Assembly (NCBI RefSeq): GCF_028858725.1
Contig: NC_084762.1
Coordinates: 34,377,298 to 34,441,297 of the forward strand
Source of the DNA: Colius striatus
Taxonomy: Eukaryota; Chordata; Aves; Coliiformes; Coliidae
DNA length: 64,000 nt
Direction of reading: 5' to 3'
The notes under the pieces are model-generated. The model worked only from the letters and a program-made list of their open reading frames with translations. It was not told the DNA's origin and searched no databases. The position numbers were made by a program, and so were the translations under genes. Of this stretch, positions 1 through 14,700 are shown piece after piece; within the stretch, counting starts at the first letter, position 1; each line of letters opens with the position of its first letter.

Positions 1-539
1 ATACTTTCACCAGGAAAGGAATAGCATAGTGATACCGCAATTAAAATTCCATGACACTAGAGACACCTTTGGAACAAACTCTATTAAATTTTAGGGACTG
101 ATACTTTAGAAGTCAGAAAATAGGTACAACAGAAATCTGTAATGTGTAGGAAAATGCAGACAAGGTGGCTTAAGGACAACCTTTTTAAAAAGACATGGCG
201 CAGGAACTAGAGCAGTGCATGGGAAATGCTGTCTGAGGGGATCTGTTAGCATGAGCAGAATTCAGGTCTCTGTTCTGAGACTCACTTCCTGGAGCTCTTT
301 GCTTACCAGAGAGATGCCGAGCCCAAGTTTTTGCAGCAGTTTTCTTGATTAGATGAGGAGCTGTGCCAGATGAAAGCACAACTTGGATTTGAAATGTTTT
401 TCCAGTCTTTTAAGTCTTGAACATTTCTTCAGTCTTTTTCCTCGCTTTTTTCTTCCCTGAGCACAGACTATTTTTTTTTTTATCATCTTTCCAGTGCTGA
501 GTGAAAAACATTTTCTCTCTTTCTGTGTTATCTTTTCAG
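1..539. other. RIPOR2 intron (5' end cut by window)
   Basis: The interval contains no supportable exon. It ends in a polypyrimidine tract and the AG at 538-539 that opens the first RIPOR2 exon in the window. Confidence 0.7.
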
Positions 540-3500
540 TCGAATTTGCCAGATGACGTCTTTGAAAACGGAATGGCGACCACCGAGAAGCGGCCTCTTT
601 CTTTCACTTTTGGAGACCTGCCTTACGAAGACCGTGTGCCCCCTGCCAACTCAGCAGAGTCCTCTTCTACTCACGTCAGCTCCAGCCCTGACATCACTGC
701 GACCCCCGCCCAGCATCAAGCTCTCAACTCCTCCAAGAGCTCAAGCCTGGACTGTAGCAGCAGTGACTCCCGCAGAGACTCTGTCACCGAGCCGAAGGAC
801 CTGCCGTCGCAGGGAGAGGGGGCGGTGGTTGAGAATGAGTCCACTCCAAGGGCAGCTCCTGAAGTTTGCCAAAAAGACTCTGATGCTGGGAGTGATCATG
901 TCTTTATTGAGACAAGTGTCCCGGTGTCTCTCCTGCAGGACACGGATGAAGGGTCAGAGCTCAAGCCTGTGGAGCTGGATACCTATGAGGGCAACATCAC
1001 GAAGCAGCTGGTGAAAAGGCTTACATCAGCAGAGGCACCCCTGACCCTAGAGAGGCTGCCGTGTGAGGGATCAATTAGTGGGGAATCAGAAGGATATAAG
1101 TCTTATCTCGATGGAAGTATTGAAGAAGCCTTGCAAGGGCTTCTCTTGGCTCTTGAGCCACATAAAGAGCAGTATAAAGAGTTTCAGGACCTGGACCAAG
1201 AAGTGATGCATCTAGATGACATCCTAAAAGTGAGTATGTTTACAGAAAATACTACCCTAAAGAAAATCTGAGTGGGTAGAATCTCCTCCCTTTTCTCGCA
1301 AACATCAAAGTAGAGGTTTTGGAGGTCAGTAGAATTCCTCAGGAGCAGTAGATATGTTCCTGCTCGGAACATCCTTTCACAGTATTACATTTTTAAACCT
1401 TTTTCATCAATGTGCTTACTGTAGCCTTGTAACCTCAAGCAATGGATCTTCTAATCTGCTCCATACCTGGGGGAAAGAGAAAAAGGTGCAATGGCAGAGG
1501 GGTAGTTAAGTTATACCCTTCTCTGGAGAAACCACTTGTGAACCCATTGCTTGTGCCATACTTGAGATCAGATCATAGCGAGCCTTCTGCCTTTGAAATC
1601 CATGGGTCACATCCTCAGTGGGTGTACTTTAGCATACTATCCCCTGAACTCTGTGGAGCTGTGCAAAACTATACTAGTTGAGGATCAGGCCTTGTAGCCA
1701 GAGAAGCTGAATTTTCTAACTTGCCAAAGGGATTTAGAAGCGCAAGTCTCACAGAAGGTTACCATCCCCACATCACCTAGGCTTCTTCCATGCCTTTTTC
1801 TTTTTCCTTCACCTATTTTCAGAATAAGAGACATCTTGTCGTTACACCGGGATGGACAGAAAATGTAGAAAATTGGGAAGAAAATAGTTTTGCATGTGTG
1901 TTGTTAATATGTTTACTGCTGATCGATGTGACTTGTATCTCCCCTGTGGATAATAACTTGTGACGCATATGGGAAATAATCATTTCAAATGCTTCATATT
2001 CATATGCAAGTTGGTCTGCTAGTCATTTATGCTCCATCATTCAAAAACATGACTGAGGAGGAAGGAGGGAAGCTTTTATCCTTGGCATTATCTTTTTACA
2101 AAGAAACTTGGTTAACATGCTTATTTCCATTGGTGTTTGCAGCTGCACAGTAGTTTCCCAAGTGCTGCTTTGACAGCCTGCAGTCTCTGTGGGGTTTTTT
2201 AACGATTATTTAACTATTTTAAACTGTTACTTTCTAACCTCATGGCTGCTATGCAGCTTGTACAAAGAGGTCAGCTATCCAAACAGCAGAGGGACAGTGG
2301 AGACTTACTTTCCATACCTCTTATCAGGAGTTACAAAGGGACAGACATGGGATGGGGCGGGAAAGAGGATGGATATGCTCAGACAAGATTCCTGCACGGT
2401 TGAGTTGAACACTTCTTCCACATCTGCTTATGTCTGTCCTGTTGCCTATTGATAAGCTTGCAGACCAACACTCAGCATTGCCAGCGGCCTTGCTGGGCTC
2501 CCTGTGTAAACAGGTGGAGCTGGAATCCAGCTGTGGCTGAGGAAATCTCTCTTGACAGTGTTAGATGGGCAAAGGAGAAGCTCATGTATTGCTGTTTGCC
2601 TGAAGAAGCTGCACCACCAGCCCTGAAAGAAAAGGTAGCTAAAACCATGGTTGCTGTAGAGGAGGCAGCATACAGCACCCACCTCTGTCAAAGACGTGTT
2701 GAGAAGCATGCTGGATGAACTAATAACTGTACGGTCAGTTTAAGGCGTCAGTCATCGTTAAGTGCTAACATGTGATCATTACAGCATTAGTATTGTGTGC
2801 AGATGAATTGGAAACAGAACTTCAGGCCCCCTCAACTCTAGAGGAGCTGGTGTTGAGTCTGAACTCGGAGGCCAATGCATTTATTTCTTCAAGCTGAGAC
2901 AATGTCCTGGCTTCTTCCTGGGGCTGAAGTATGTGGCTTGTGCAACAGTGACTCCTGGCTGTTTCTAATCAAATAATCATGCACTGCTAAAGGTGTTGAA
3001 GTCATTGCACAAACCCAGTGGAGGTGATTCCTCAAGTTACAGCTGATTCAGCAAGATGACGCTGGAAGCAACCGTATGGGCATGTCTGGACAAATCACCA
3101 CATGGAACCAAGGCCTTTGATACTTCCTTCAGCAACAGCAAGGTTTCCATCACATTCCTTCCCCGCAGAGAGATGGGATGGCTTCCCTCGTCTCTAGCAC
3201 TGCTAATTTCTTAGTTATGATACTGCCTTTCTGTCTCAGCTAGAAATCCGATACCTGATTGGCTTTTCCTTGAAGTCCTCTCATCCCATAACTAAATGGG
3301 ACCAAGTTCATTCCTGGCTAAGGTCTGTTGGAGTTACATCTGGAATAAACATGACAGTGATGTTAAATATGTATAAACTGGCTTCTGTAGCTAGAACAGC
3401 AATTATGGAACTCACCTTCCTCTTTCAATTTCCAGTGCCATTGATTGCCATCTTGCTTTTTGGAGGATGCTGAAAGGGGTGTCACTTAGATTCAAGATGT

Positions 3501-5743
3501 ACCTCTCGTTTCTATAAAACACATCAAATTTTACCTTTGGGAAAGAGACAGGGTAGGGATGGGTAAGGGAGGAGGAATGGAAGGGGTTTTCCAGTTCTCA
3601 GGCTTTGATTGTATATGCTATGAATATGAAGGTTTGAAATGAAACACCCAATAAACTGAAGTTTTAATAATAAAATGAAGAATTTTAAAGTTTTAAGGAA
3701 ATTTCTCTTGACTTTGTATTCTTTTTTTCTCTTCTTTCGGTAGTAGCTAATATCTGGGGTTTTCATTGGTTTGTTCTGCCTTTGCAGTGCAAGCCAGCAG
3801 TAAGCCGAAGCAGGTCCTCCAGTTTAAGTCTAACAGTTGAAAGTGCTTTAGAAAGCTTTGATTTCCTGAACACCTCTGACTTTGATGATGAGGATGGTGG
3901 TGGTGTGGAGGTTTGTAATGGTGGAGGAGGTGCAGACTCAGTATTTTCAGATACTGAGATTGAGAAGAATAGGTAAGTTTGTAGTTACCTCCAGCTATGC
4001 TTATGCCAAACTGATACCCTACCTCTTTGTTGCTAACAGAGGATCCCGGTGCACACGTTATTCAAGGAAGACTTACTACTCCTTGATGAGTTTGTAGGGT
4101 CAGAGGACTCCCTGTGACTGCTGCATACAAAATGTTTAGCTTCCAGGATCATTTCTTTTTTTTTTTCCCTGTTCAAATATATGCAATCTGTCCTCCAAAG
4201 GAGAAGGGTAAATTAAATTAAGCTGACATCAATATTTGCAGAGACTCTTCCTTGACATAGGTTTGGACCTGGCTTTCCTTGGATGCAATTACTAATTCCT
4301 CTGTGGTTTTTCCCCCCCCTCCCTTTGTCTTTTCTCTCTAGCCGAATGAGTCTTTGCAGTGGATTAAGCTTGTCAGTAACAATAACACAGGGCCAGATTT
4401 AAGCAGCATGGTGTAGGTTTCCTTTGGAATGTAAGAGTGATGAGTGGTACTCTGTTCATGGCCCTGCGTGTTACCTGCCCTTCTTTCATCACTTCTGGTC
4501 TTTCTGATTAAAAAAAAAACAAAACAAAAAAGAAAGAGCAAAACTCAAAAGCTGTGGTGTTTGTGCCGTGGCCTGCCATTGTCGTGTGACCTTAAGATGC
4601 TGTGTTTGAATCATTAGATCCTAAGAGCATGTTCGCATCCCGGGAGCTGTCACGACGCCCAGCAGGCACGTAAGCGGCACTAGAGCTGGAAAAAAAAGGA
4701 AAGAACGTGGCTCCCTCACACCCCACACTTTCCAACCAGGGAGCTATACTTCTTGCCGCTTATTCAAAACAATTTTGTGTGCAAACAAGCAACCACTGTG
4801 CAGTTCTCATCATCTCACTGCATATCCTCTTTCCAGAATAAGACTCACTGGAAAGAAAAGCTCGGAAAGTTGTATTGTGTGCTAAACTGGCACTCTGAGC
4901 TCAGTTCAGACTGAGAATCTGTCTTTAACCAGGCACTCCAGCATAAATTTAACTTAAGCAGCAAAAATTTAAGTGAGTCATGAGCTAACTTAGAAAGCAA
5001 TTAAAATCTTTTAAGTTAAAGTAGAAGTTAACATTTCCTTTTTTCACCTCTGGCACATCCCCAGACAGTGCAGATTTCCCGCTTCCATTTTTAGACGTGT
5101 GTGTGACTCAGTGTAAAGACTGCAAGTGCTGAAACTTATGAACTTACAGCCAAATACACTTGCCATCTGGGGACTGACCTCGGGCTTTGCATTTAAACAC
5201 TGAGAGGGCCATTTGTGCAGCAAGACAATGTTGGAAATAATGATTTAAAACACAGTGAGACTAGCTTTACACTCTTGCAGAAACAATTGGCAAAGTAAGC
5301 TGTATACGTTGTGCCTAAAACAACATATGAAAACATCATGTCTCTTACTCCAGCAGTGGTTTGCCTTGCCTTCTGCAATGAGCATTACATTTGGCAGAAG
5401 GAGGAGACAGAAAGCACAGGGCTGTTCTCAGCAGATCGGTGCTTGGGATGGCACAAATTGTAATGGTGCTTAATCCAGAACAAATGGGGAGATGATTCAC
5501 CAGCAGATGAGCGAAAACTGTCAGCACTAAGTGACAGTAACTGCCGGCTAAGAACACTTTTGCTGTCAGGGCATTGCATTGCTCAAGGCAAACCAGTCAG
5601 GGGACAGAGAGCCATCCCCTCGATGAGTGCAGCCCTTTTGTGCCTGACCAGGGCAGCACTCCTTTGTGATATGATGTGTTCATGGCAAGGTTTCTGTCTG
5701 CTTTCAGCTCTTCTGCCGTGCTCGTTGCTTATCACCCTGAGTG

Positions 5744-5774
<31 letters not shown>

Positions 5775-8700
5775 CTGCTGCAGCAGTGCCCGGCCCTGCA
5801 CTGACCTCCCTTATCCCTCCCTCCTCCCCAGTTACAGGACAGAGCACTCGGAAGCCAGAGGCCACCTGAGCGAAGCTCTCACTGAGGACACAGGGGTGGG
5901 CACCAGCGTGGCCGGCAGCCCTCTGCCCCTGACCACAGGGAACGACAGCCTCGACATAACCATAGTTAAGCACTTGCAGTATTGCACGCAGCTCATTCAG
6001 GTACCAAGCCCAGTTCATTTGGGGCACATAATGAGCACAGCTCCTGGGAGGCAGTGGGAGTGCAGGGCTGGGACAGCTGCTGTGCCAGGGGAGGAATGTA
6101 ATACCCCTCACTCCAACCAGAAAAGCCTCCATCATTTCCATCCTGGCCTGCCTCAGAGCACACCTGCCATGCAAACCATGGGGCAGTGTGTAGGTGCTGC
6201 CTGGCAGGACTGATGGGCAGCACAGCAGATGACAGGCAGCCCCTACTCTAGGTCACAAACATTCATTGGCTTTGCCAAGAGGTCCCCAGTGAGATCAATC
6301 ACTGGTTAAGGCAGTCCATGTCTTCAGAGGTAAAACAGGAGCCTGTGGCCCCACTGTTTAACTGAGCCTCAGACAATGCTGTAATTCTCAAGAGCAGAAA
6401 TGAATTTCTGCAGGTGAGCTGGAGAGATTGTCTGCAACACACAGTGAAGGAAGTGCACGACAGCCCCCTTGGGGCATCAAAATTGTGCCCACAGCTAAAG
6501 TAGCACAACCTCATAGAGGGTTTATTTTCAGAGCCTAAACACAGCAAATGTGATCTTGGACATCCAGCAAGCTACTCTAGCAAGCAGAGGCATCAAGGTT
6601 TTCCTGACAAGTCAAAACACACCACAGCTTCCTCTTTGCAATTATTTGACTCTTCAGTTTTATATATATTTAGCTTTATTTTCCCAAAGGCCTGATGAAG
6701 CAATGCAGAGAGATTCTGATTCTGGCAGTCTTGGTGCTGAGCTGAACACTGCTGACTCACAAGTATGAGAAAAAGGGAGGCTTTGGGGTTTAAATACAAG
6801 AGCATACAATAAATATGCAGCTGGGGGAGGTGTGCTTGCACTATGTCCACACGCGGAGCAGATTTGATATGAGCAGTATTTACGTGGACTGCTGAAGAAA
6901 ATGCAGATGTCAGAGGCAGGGAGTATTAGCAAGGAGAATGTACCAAAAAGGATACTTTACCACTCTCTACAGCTACCTGAAAGAAGGTTGTAATGAGGGA
7001 GGTGTCAGGCTCTTCTCCCAAGTAACAAGCAATGGGACAAGTGGAAAAGGCCTCAAGTTGCAGCAGGATAGGTTTAGGTTGAATATTAAGAAAAGTATCC
7101 TTCACCAAAAGGGTTGTCAAGCACTGAAACAGGCTGTCCAGGGAAGCGGTGCAGTCGCCCTCCCTGGAGATATTCAAAAGATGTGTAGATGTGGCGCTTA
7201 TGACATAGTTTAGTGGTGGATGTTGGCAGTGCTGAGTTAATGGTTGGACTCAATGATCTTAAAGCTCTTTTCCAACCAAAACAAGTCTATGATTCTACGC
7301 AGAAGAACTCAACTAGCTCAGGAAGCAGCTAAGCTAGAGAACTGTAAAGCCACTACTAGTAAAAGCACCTGAGTAGTTGATCAGAGCTGAAATGGAAAAG
7401 GAGTGACCTATGGTCTGCCTTCAGGCAGGTATGTTGTAAAAATCCATGGGCTATGTTATGCAAAAGTCAGACTAATATTCTTTTCTGGCTCTTAAAGCCA
7501 GAAAGGCTTATGAGGATGGATTCCTTTAGCTTTGCAAAATTGTCTAGATCAGAAATTACTTACGTAAACATCTGCTTTGATATTCAGTTGTTTGGATCTG
7601 GATGTAGACGTTAAAGTCATAAGCAACAATGCTAATCAACCAGGACCATCAAATAAAAACACTTGAAATTATAGCGATCCTGTGATTCCAGGCAGTGAAT
7701 TTGCCATTGCATTTCAGGTGCTGGGTGTTTTCAGGTTTTTGTTTTCTTCTGAGGTGTTTGGTTTGGGTTTTTTTTTTTTTCATTCAATAATTCCTTTTTC
7801 TCTCTTTCCATTTGTCTCACCAGCAAATTGTGTTCTCCAGTAAAACACCGTTTGTGGCAAGAGGACTCCTGGATAAACTGTTCAGGCAAATCGTCGTGAT
7901 GGAAAATATCGCAGACATCAGCACTGAGAACTTGGGAAACATCACCTCCCTTACTGATGGTAAGTGACAAGTCAGGGGGTTTCCTTCTGAAAAGGGTTTG
8001 TTTGGGCATGTGTGCTTGCTGAAGTAATCTCTGCGAAGAGCTCACCATCAATGCAAAAGCTGCCACTGTGGTAACGTCAGCTCACAGTTACCAGCATATG
8101 TAGCGGTCTCTGGAGTTGGTCAGGCGCCTTATTCCATCTTCAGCACAGGTGTCCAGAAATAAGTAGGTAAGAGGAGAAAGGACCTATTCTTGTCCTGCCT
8201 GATGTGCAGAAGATGCACAGAGGTTGTCGCTATGGTGGTATGGGGATGCTGCCACCTGTGAAGAACCAAATTCTTCCTCCACCTTCCTGAGGAAAGACAA
8301 GATCTGCCCTGTACTGTCAGTGGTATAATACAAGTCCTCAAACATTTTGTTTTTAGTCTTCTGTATGGAGAATTATTTAGTTATTTTTCATGTTGTTCCA
8401 TCTACTTTAATACCTTGGAAGAGTTTGACAAACATATAGTTACTCACCCTCATGAGCACTCTGGTGGGATAGGTAAATACATCATGGTGTATTTGCTTTG
8501 TTTATCAGAAAACTGAGGCAAAATTAAGGGACTTACCCAATGCCACAGAGCAGTGGCCAGGACAGGGACCAGTCTTGTGTAGATCATTTGCAGTATTCCC
8601 TTAGTATTTCATCATATTTAAAAGGATGAGATATCAGTGCCCAGTACTGGATCCACAGCAGATTTTCTCACATTCTGCCATGGGAAATGGAAAAAACACC

Positions 8701-11700
8701 TCACTTTACAACCTTGGGGTGAACACACGATCACACTCTGTGAAGGTAATGGCACAGGGCAACCCACCGAACAGTATCTGTCAGTGGGCTGGGGTGAGAT
8801 TTCCTCCACTCTTACCATGTCTTCTCTGCTAGAAGTCAGTGCTTACAGCATGGCTTTGTTTCATTGTTTGTTTTGTCTTCTCCACCAGCAATTCCAGAGT
8901 TCCACAAGAAACTGTCACTGCTGGCATTCTGGATGAAGTGTACTGGCCCTTCAGGTGTGTATCACACATCTGCGGACAAGATGATGAAGCAGCTGGATAT
9001 CAATTTTGCTGCCACTGTGAATGAGGAGTGTCCAGGACTTGCAGAAACAGGTACCAACTGCTGCAAAACCTTTTGTTGGTCATCAAAAGGGAGAACAGTT
9101 GTGTGGTGGGTTTTACTCAACCTTTCATGTAATGTTTTCCAACCCCTTGGGAGTCTTTTTGGCCAGAGCTCCAAGATCTCATTTGAAAACTAATGCTACA
9201 ACTCTTGCGACAGGTTTGGCCCAAAATAATAAGATCACAATATGAGAAAAAAGTGATGTCAGCAGAAAAGAAAAATTGTTCCCAAACACAGATTTGTAAG
9301 TGATTCAATGAAGTAGGAATCCTCCCACTTAATTTTATGTGCCTGTCTAATATCCATGCCCCATTACATTTCACTGGGATGGAATGAATGCATATCCTAC
9401 TTGGAGTGAGATGTCCCATGTTGACTAGCTCTCCCTAGGCTCACATGGGAACATAAAAACAAGCAAAGCCAAATCCTGCATCACATCTCCCCTACTTGGG
9501 TGGCATCGTGGAGATGTAACTGGCAGTGCATGTGGATATGTATTTAGTAATTCAGGCTGTCATTAGGGTAGAAAGGACAGAAAGCTACACTAGCCATCTG
9601 TAAATTGGCAGAGGTTCACCCTTACAAAGATATCCTCTGGTGATTACAGCTAGACAGGGAGAAGGTCTGTCTAGCTTCCGACCTAATCACAGTTGAGGTT
9701 AGAAACGTTGGGCAGTTTCTGGCTTTGTAGATACAGCTCTTCCCTTCTGGCTTAGAAGTGGATGGTGACATTTTGCCAGCAGCTTTTCCTCTCACTAACA
9801 CATCCCTTTGTCTGTGGCTGCCTGTAGTCTTCAGAATCCTGGTGTCTCAGATCCTGGACCGGACGGAGCCTGTCCTCTACTCCAGCATGTCCTCCGAGAT
9901 CATTACTGTCTTTCAGTATTACAACTATTTTGCCAGCCACAGTGTTAATGACCTTGGAAGCTATTTGCTGCAGCTCGCAAAAGAAGGTAAGGTATATAAA
10001 TTCTGTTGGGAAACAGCAAAGTACATTGTTGTCCTGAGCTCAGCAGCTCTGAGGCTGATTTTACAAAAGAAGCAGAGAAAGGAGACAATGCCTGAATGCA
10101 CCTGGACAGTTGTACATGTCAAGGGAAAAGAGATGATGCAGATATACCCTCAGTCATTTTTATTTGCATATTCAAATGAGAAAAAATACATTGGAAGAGT
10201 TAGTTTTTAGCAAATGAATGATGGTGGTGGGCTGGGCCTAAGGGCTGGAAGGTTTCTGTGCCCACAGCTTGGATGACATTCTGATCTTTCTCTGTCTTTT
10301 ATGGAGAGACCTTCTGAAGCACTGAGCAATTCTCGGGAGCTAAGGGATTGCAGCACCTCAGTGTTTGGCAAGCTTTACCACCAAGAGCCAAGGAGAGAAG
10401 CAGATGCTCCAAAGAGTGCCCTAGATCGCAGAACCTGGCAAGCCAAGTTTTCTTCTCTGAGAAGGAATTTGAGGAACCTTGCCTAGTTTTCATTGTTATT
10501 TGGGCATATGGGGAACTTTCGCTCAAAAACCTGGAAGGAAAAAGGTGTTGCAGCCCATCTCTGAAACATGTGAGCCCTGGCTCTTGGTGGCAGAAATCAA
10601 TCTGCCAAGGAAAAGCTCTCACAAAGATGGTCTGGAAGTTAATACACCGAGAAGGATATTGGGTTTCACTTGTTAGGGGGAGGATTTCCATTGTCCATTA
10701 GGAAGGGAAGATGTGACAGGTGGGCCTTTAGCTCTGGGTAGGTATAAGATATAAGCACTGTGGTGTCCCACCAAGCCCAGAGAAAACAGCCCAACTTAAA
10801 GCCGAGACAATTTCTCATGCAGACACACTGCAATGCTGCAGTTGCTCAGATGGGGAATTTTCTTTCATGTCCTTTGTGCATATAGTGTAAATTGAGGATT
10901 GCTAGAGGAGAAAGGAGCAATGTGAAGTACTGAGAGGATAAAATCAGTAACAAGGACTTTTCCCTTGCACTTCTAGCCTCTGTGGTTCAGGTGCTGCAGT
11001 CGATGAAAGATGGAAAATTGCAGCAAAATGTGGCCAAAATAAATTCCAACAACCTTCCACCACAGCAAGAGGTTCTGAGAGCTTTGGCTCTACTTCTTAA
11101 TGAAAACAAAAATGAAGTCAGTGAGACTGTGGCATCACTTCTGACAGCTACTGCAGAAAACATGCACTTCAGGGAGAAGGTAAGTGGCAGAAAATCTATC
11201 ACGTAAGGGACCTGTGTTATCATGACATTTTTTCTGTCTCTGTATCTGAAATGTCTACACATATAGAATAATTGCTCCAAGCTTGAATTAAACTCATACA
11301 GAGGCATTTCCTGTCTATTTTTTCTGCAACTATGCAGGTCTGTTTCTGCCATTTTGCCAATCTGCTTCTACCTGTCATTACACTAAACAGGTACTAACAG
11401 TGTTCTCTGCAAATACTTACAGGGTGCTGTGCTCTCCAGGTATCTTTCACACTGCAGCATTTCTGTTGGCCTGTCTCAGACTTGGCTTCAGTCCAAGGCT
11501 TCAGGGCGACATTCCTCAGCATCAGGAGCATGTGAAGACGCAGCTCTGAGATTTTTAATTTTTTTCCCAAAGGAGGCTGACATTTGTGGAACCTCTCACC
11601 ATTTCTAGAGGGGATGGACTGCCTTGGGCAACACAGCTCAGCTGTGAGATCTAAGATTTGAGTCTATCGCAGATACCAAAAGCAACAAGCAGTGCCAGAC

Positions 11701-14700
11701 TAAACACAGAAGTTAAAGAAAAGGGAAAAAAGGAATAAAAAGAAATTATGGGTTGGCTTCTACTCTTTCATGCCACACCTTTCAGTACTGTCCTGTTTGT
11801 TCCCTGTCAGGAGACTGCCACTGACATTTACTGCTTGCACTGTTTTTTCCTCTGCACAGCAGTAGCTACTAATTTCTAGGACTAGGCAGTAAACTGGTCT
11901 AGCAGCTCATGCTAACCTTGTAATAATTACTTGCAGTCCCCCTGGAGTCTATCCCAGCCCGTTCATTACTATCCCTACATTACAGAGACTGTCTCAAGGG
12001 TCAGCTCTTGAGCTATTTAGACTCCAAGGCCCATTTAAAGCTCTTTGGTGATTTATGCAGAAAGGCCCCCAAGGGTGCCAGGTTGTGCTTCTCACTCTGA
12101 CGTGAACTTTTCCTCACCAAAATCTCACCTGAGACACAGATTCCCACACAGCTCTAAATCATGGCCTAGCCCGGATCTGCTGTGGGGAAGATCCCACCCA
12201 ATTACCCATCTGTGCCTTTGTCCCATACACTCATCGACAGGGAGGTGGGCTGCACTCCCTCTCTCTTTAGCAGGGTAACAATGCCTCCATGTTCACCCTT
12301 CTACTCCACAAAGGCACAGACATTTTCACTGCTACATTTCTTTATCTGTTTTTAGGCCTTGATTTATTACTGTGAAGCGCTAACCCAGCCCAACCTCCAG
12401 CTGCAGAAAGCAGCTTGCTTGGCTCTAAGATACCTCAAGGTAAGAGGCAAGGAATTCAGTTGTGGCACTTGGCTTTAATTTAAAGAAAGGACATCTGAGA
12501 GGTACAAACAACAAAACAGAAATCACAGTAGCGGCGGGTGCAGTACCTTTGTTTTGCATTGCTGCACTGCAACCTTTTACAGATACCATGTGCTGTTTGG
12601 GAACAGTTCAGAAGCTTTGTTTCAAAAACAGCTAGGTTCTGTGACAATAGCAGAGTTTATCTTTTCCTTCCTATCATATTGATTTTAAGAAACTTACTTT
12701 CACATCACAGAGAAAAAGAAAAAATAATTATTCATGTGCAATGTACTGATTGAGAAGGGAAAAAAGGTCACCCTCTCCCAGATACAATTAGCTGTAATGC
12801 CCTTGGGTTGCAGCAGAAAGGAAGAGACAAGTCACAGGTCCTTTTGTCAGATCACACAGAGTGGCTATAAGCAGCAAGTGCAAAGTATACAGACAAATAG
12901 CTGATACTTCTAGATGTTACAGCTTCAACTAGTGTCTGGTACCATTTCTGTGCTTTCATGACAAGAAGGAAAAATGCTGCTTTTGTTTTGGCTGTACAGA
13001 GCCATGGGGAACAGCAGCTGCCTAAGCCTGACTGGTATGGGACACTGGGTAAAAAAACCACGTGTTCCATGAGACAGACCTACTGCAGACAGACTGTTTC
13101 TCCCTCAAAACTGTCCTCTGGAGAAGACAGCTCTAAAATGTAACTGCCTCCCAGCCAGAACTGATACCAACCAATACATAATCCAATATTATTTAAATAT
13201 TGTTTTCCCTTCAACGACATGCTAGCAGACATCCCTGAGAGGCCATGGTGAGGGGCATTACACCTCTGCTGCAATGCAGAACACAGTGGGGTTTTTTGAT
13301 CTCTGAGGAAAAGCCAGACTAGGAAACAGTGGTGGGAACTGGAGCTAGAAACATTTAACTTTTGCAGCGTGGCTCTGATGCACCTTGAATAGTGAGATTG
13401 GCAATTACTGGGAAGAAAACCATACTGAGAGCAAGTGTCATCATTTGGGATCTTCAAAGAAAAAGCTGAAGCCTTCCTGGAAAATATTATTTCAAAGACA
13501 GGAATGCTAAAATGGATAGGTGGCTGTGGATGAGCTAACCCAATAGCAGTCATCTACATCAAACTACGTCAGCTGCTCAAGGTCCCACTGTGAGTCTCTG
13601 AGGGGTTCTGTGGATGGCAGCAAGTTCTGTGTGTCTCTGGTCCCATTACTCATAAGCATTCAAGCTATAGTCACTAGTATGCACCCAATGCAAACTTGCC
13701 CTCAGTCAGGCACAAGTGACCATGTTGAAGATGGAGTGGTGAGATTCAATGGCCCTGGTAGCTAAGCCATCAGAGCTTAGCTCAGAGCATTGTAGACCAG
13801 ACCTGTGCCCCTCAGATGAACAGGACTTGTACAAACTCTACCCCTGTGGCTCAGCGCCACTTCCCTTTGTCACACTGGGGCAGTACTTGCCTTTCCTTTC
13901 ACTCATCTCTCTATCTGTATTAGCCTGCCAGAGACACTATGACAGCTGCTCTCCCCAGAGGCCTGACATTTCTGTAGCAGAGAACAGGATTATTCCTTTC
14001 TTTCTTCCCAAAATAGCAGAGGCAAGGCAAAAAAAAGAAAAAGTGGAAATGTTTGTGAGTGCAGGTGTTGGTGAGGAGCCTGCGCTGAAGTGACTGGGCT
14101 GGCCAGACATGTCCCTGTAGAAGGAGTTAGGCTGGTGAGAACAGCCTTCTCAGACTAAGCAGGTCTAACATGCTGAGTTTGAAACACATTCCCTTGACGC
14201 CTGTCCCCCGTTTGCCTTCCTGACATACCCTTACCTTGTCACTTTTATGTCCTTGTCCCATGGCCCATGACTCAGCCTACGGGCAAAAGTGGCAAACTTA
14301 GCCAGTCAGTCAGATTTATGTATGTACAAGACATAGGGTAGGAAATTTAGAAAGGGTCCATACTGACAGCAGAGGTGTCTTTTCCTAGATGCTCTCCCTC
14401 AGGAAAACGCCATTCCCCATGTCCCCTGCAAGGCCCTTCCCCTGGAGGAAAGGATGGTCATTACTTCCAGGCAAGGCTGTGAAGTAAAACCCTGGCATAC
14501 TTTGTGGTGCTAACATGGTTCTCTTTGTGCTCCCCAGGCTGCTGAGAGTATTAAAATGCTGGTCACGCTCTGCCAGTCTGACAATGAAGAGATCAGGAAA
14601 GTAGCGTCCGAAACCCTGCTCTCACTCGGTGAGTTGCCTGGTTTAGAGCAGCGTTTCATTTTCTCTTTTAACAGAGCAGCAAGTAAGATACCTGAGTTAT

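Noticed and set aside
5560-6213. 217-residue open frame spanning the GT microsatellite and a RIPOR2 exon
   Set aside because: Only 5832-6000 is exon, supported by splice sites and homology; the rest is intron including the (GT)14 run translated as Val-Cys.
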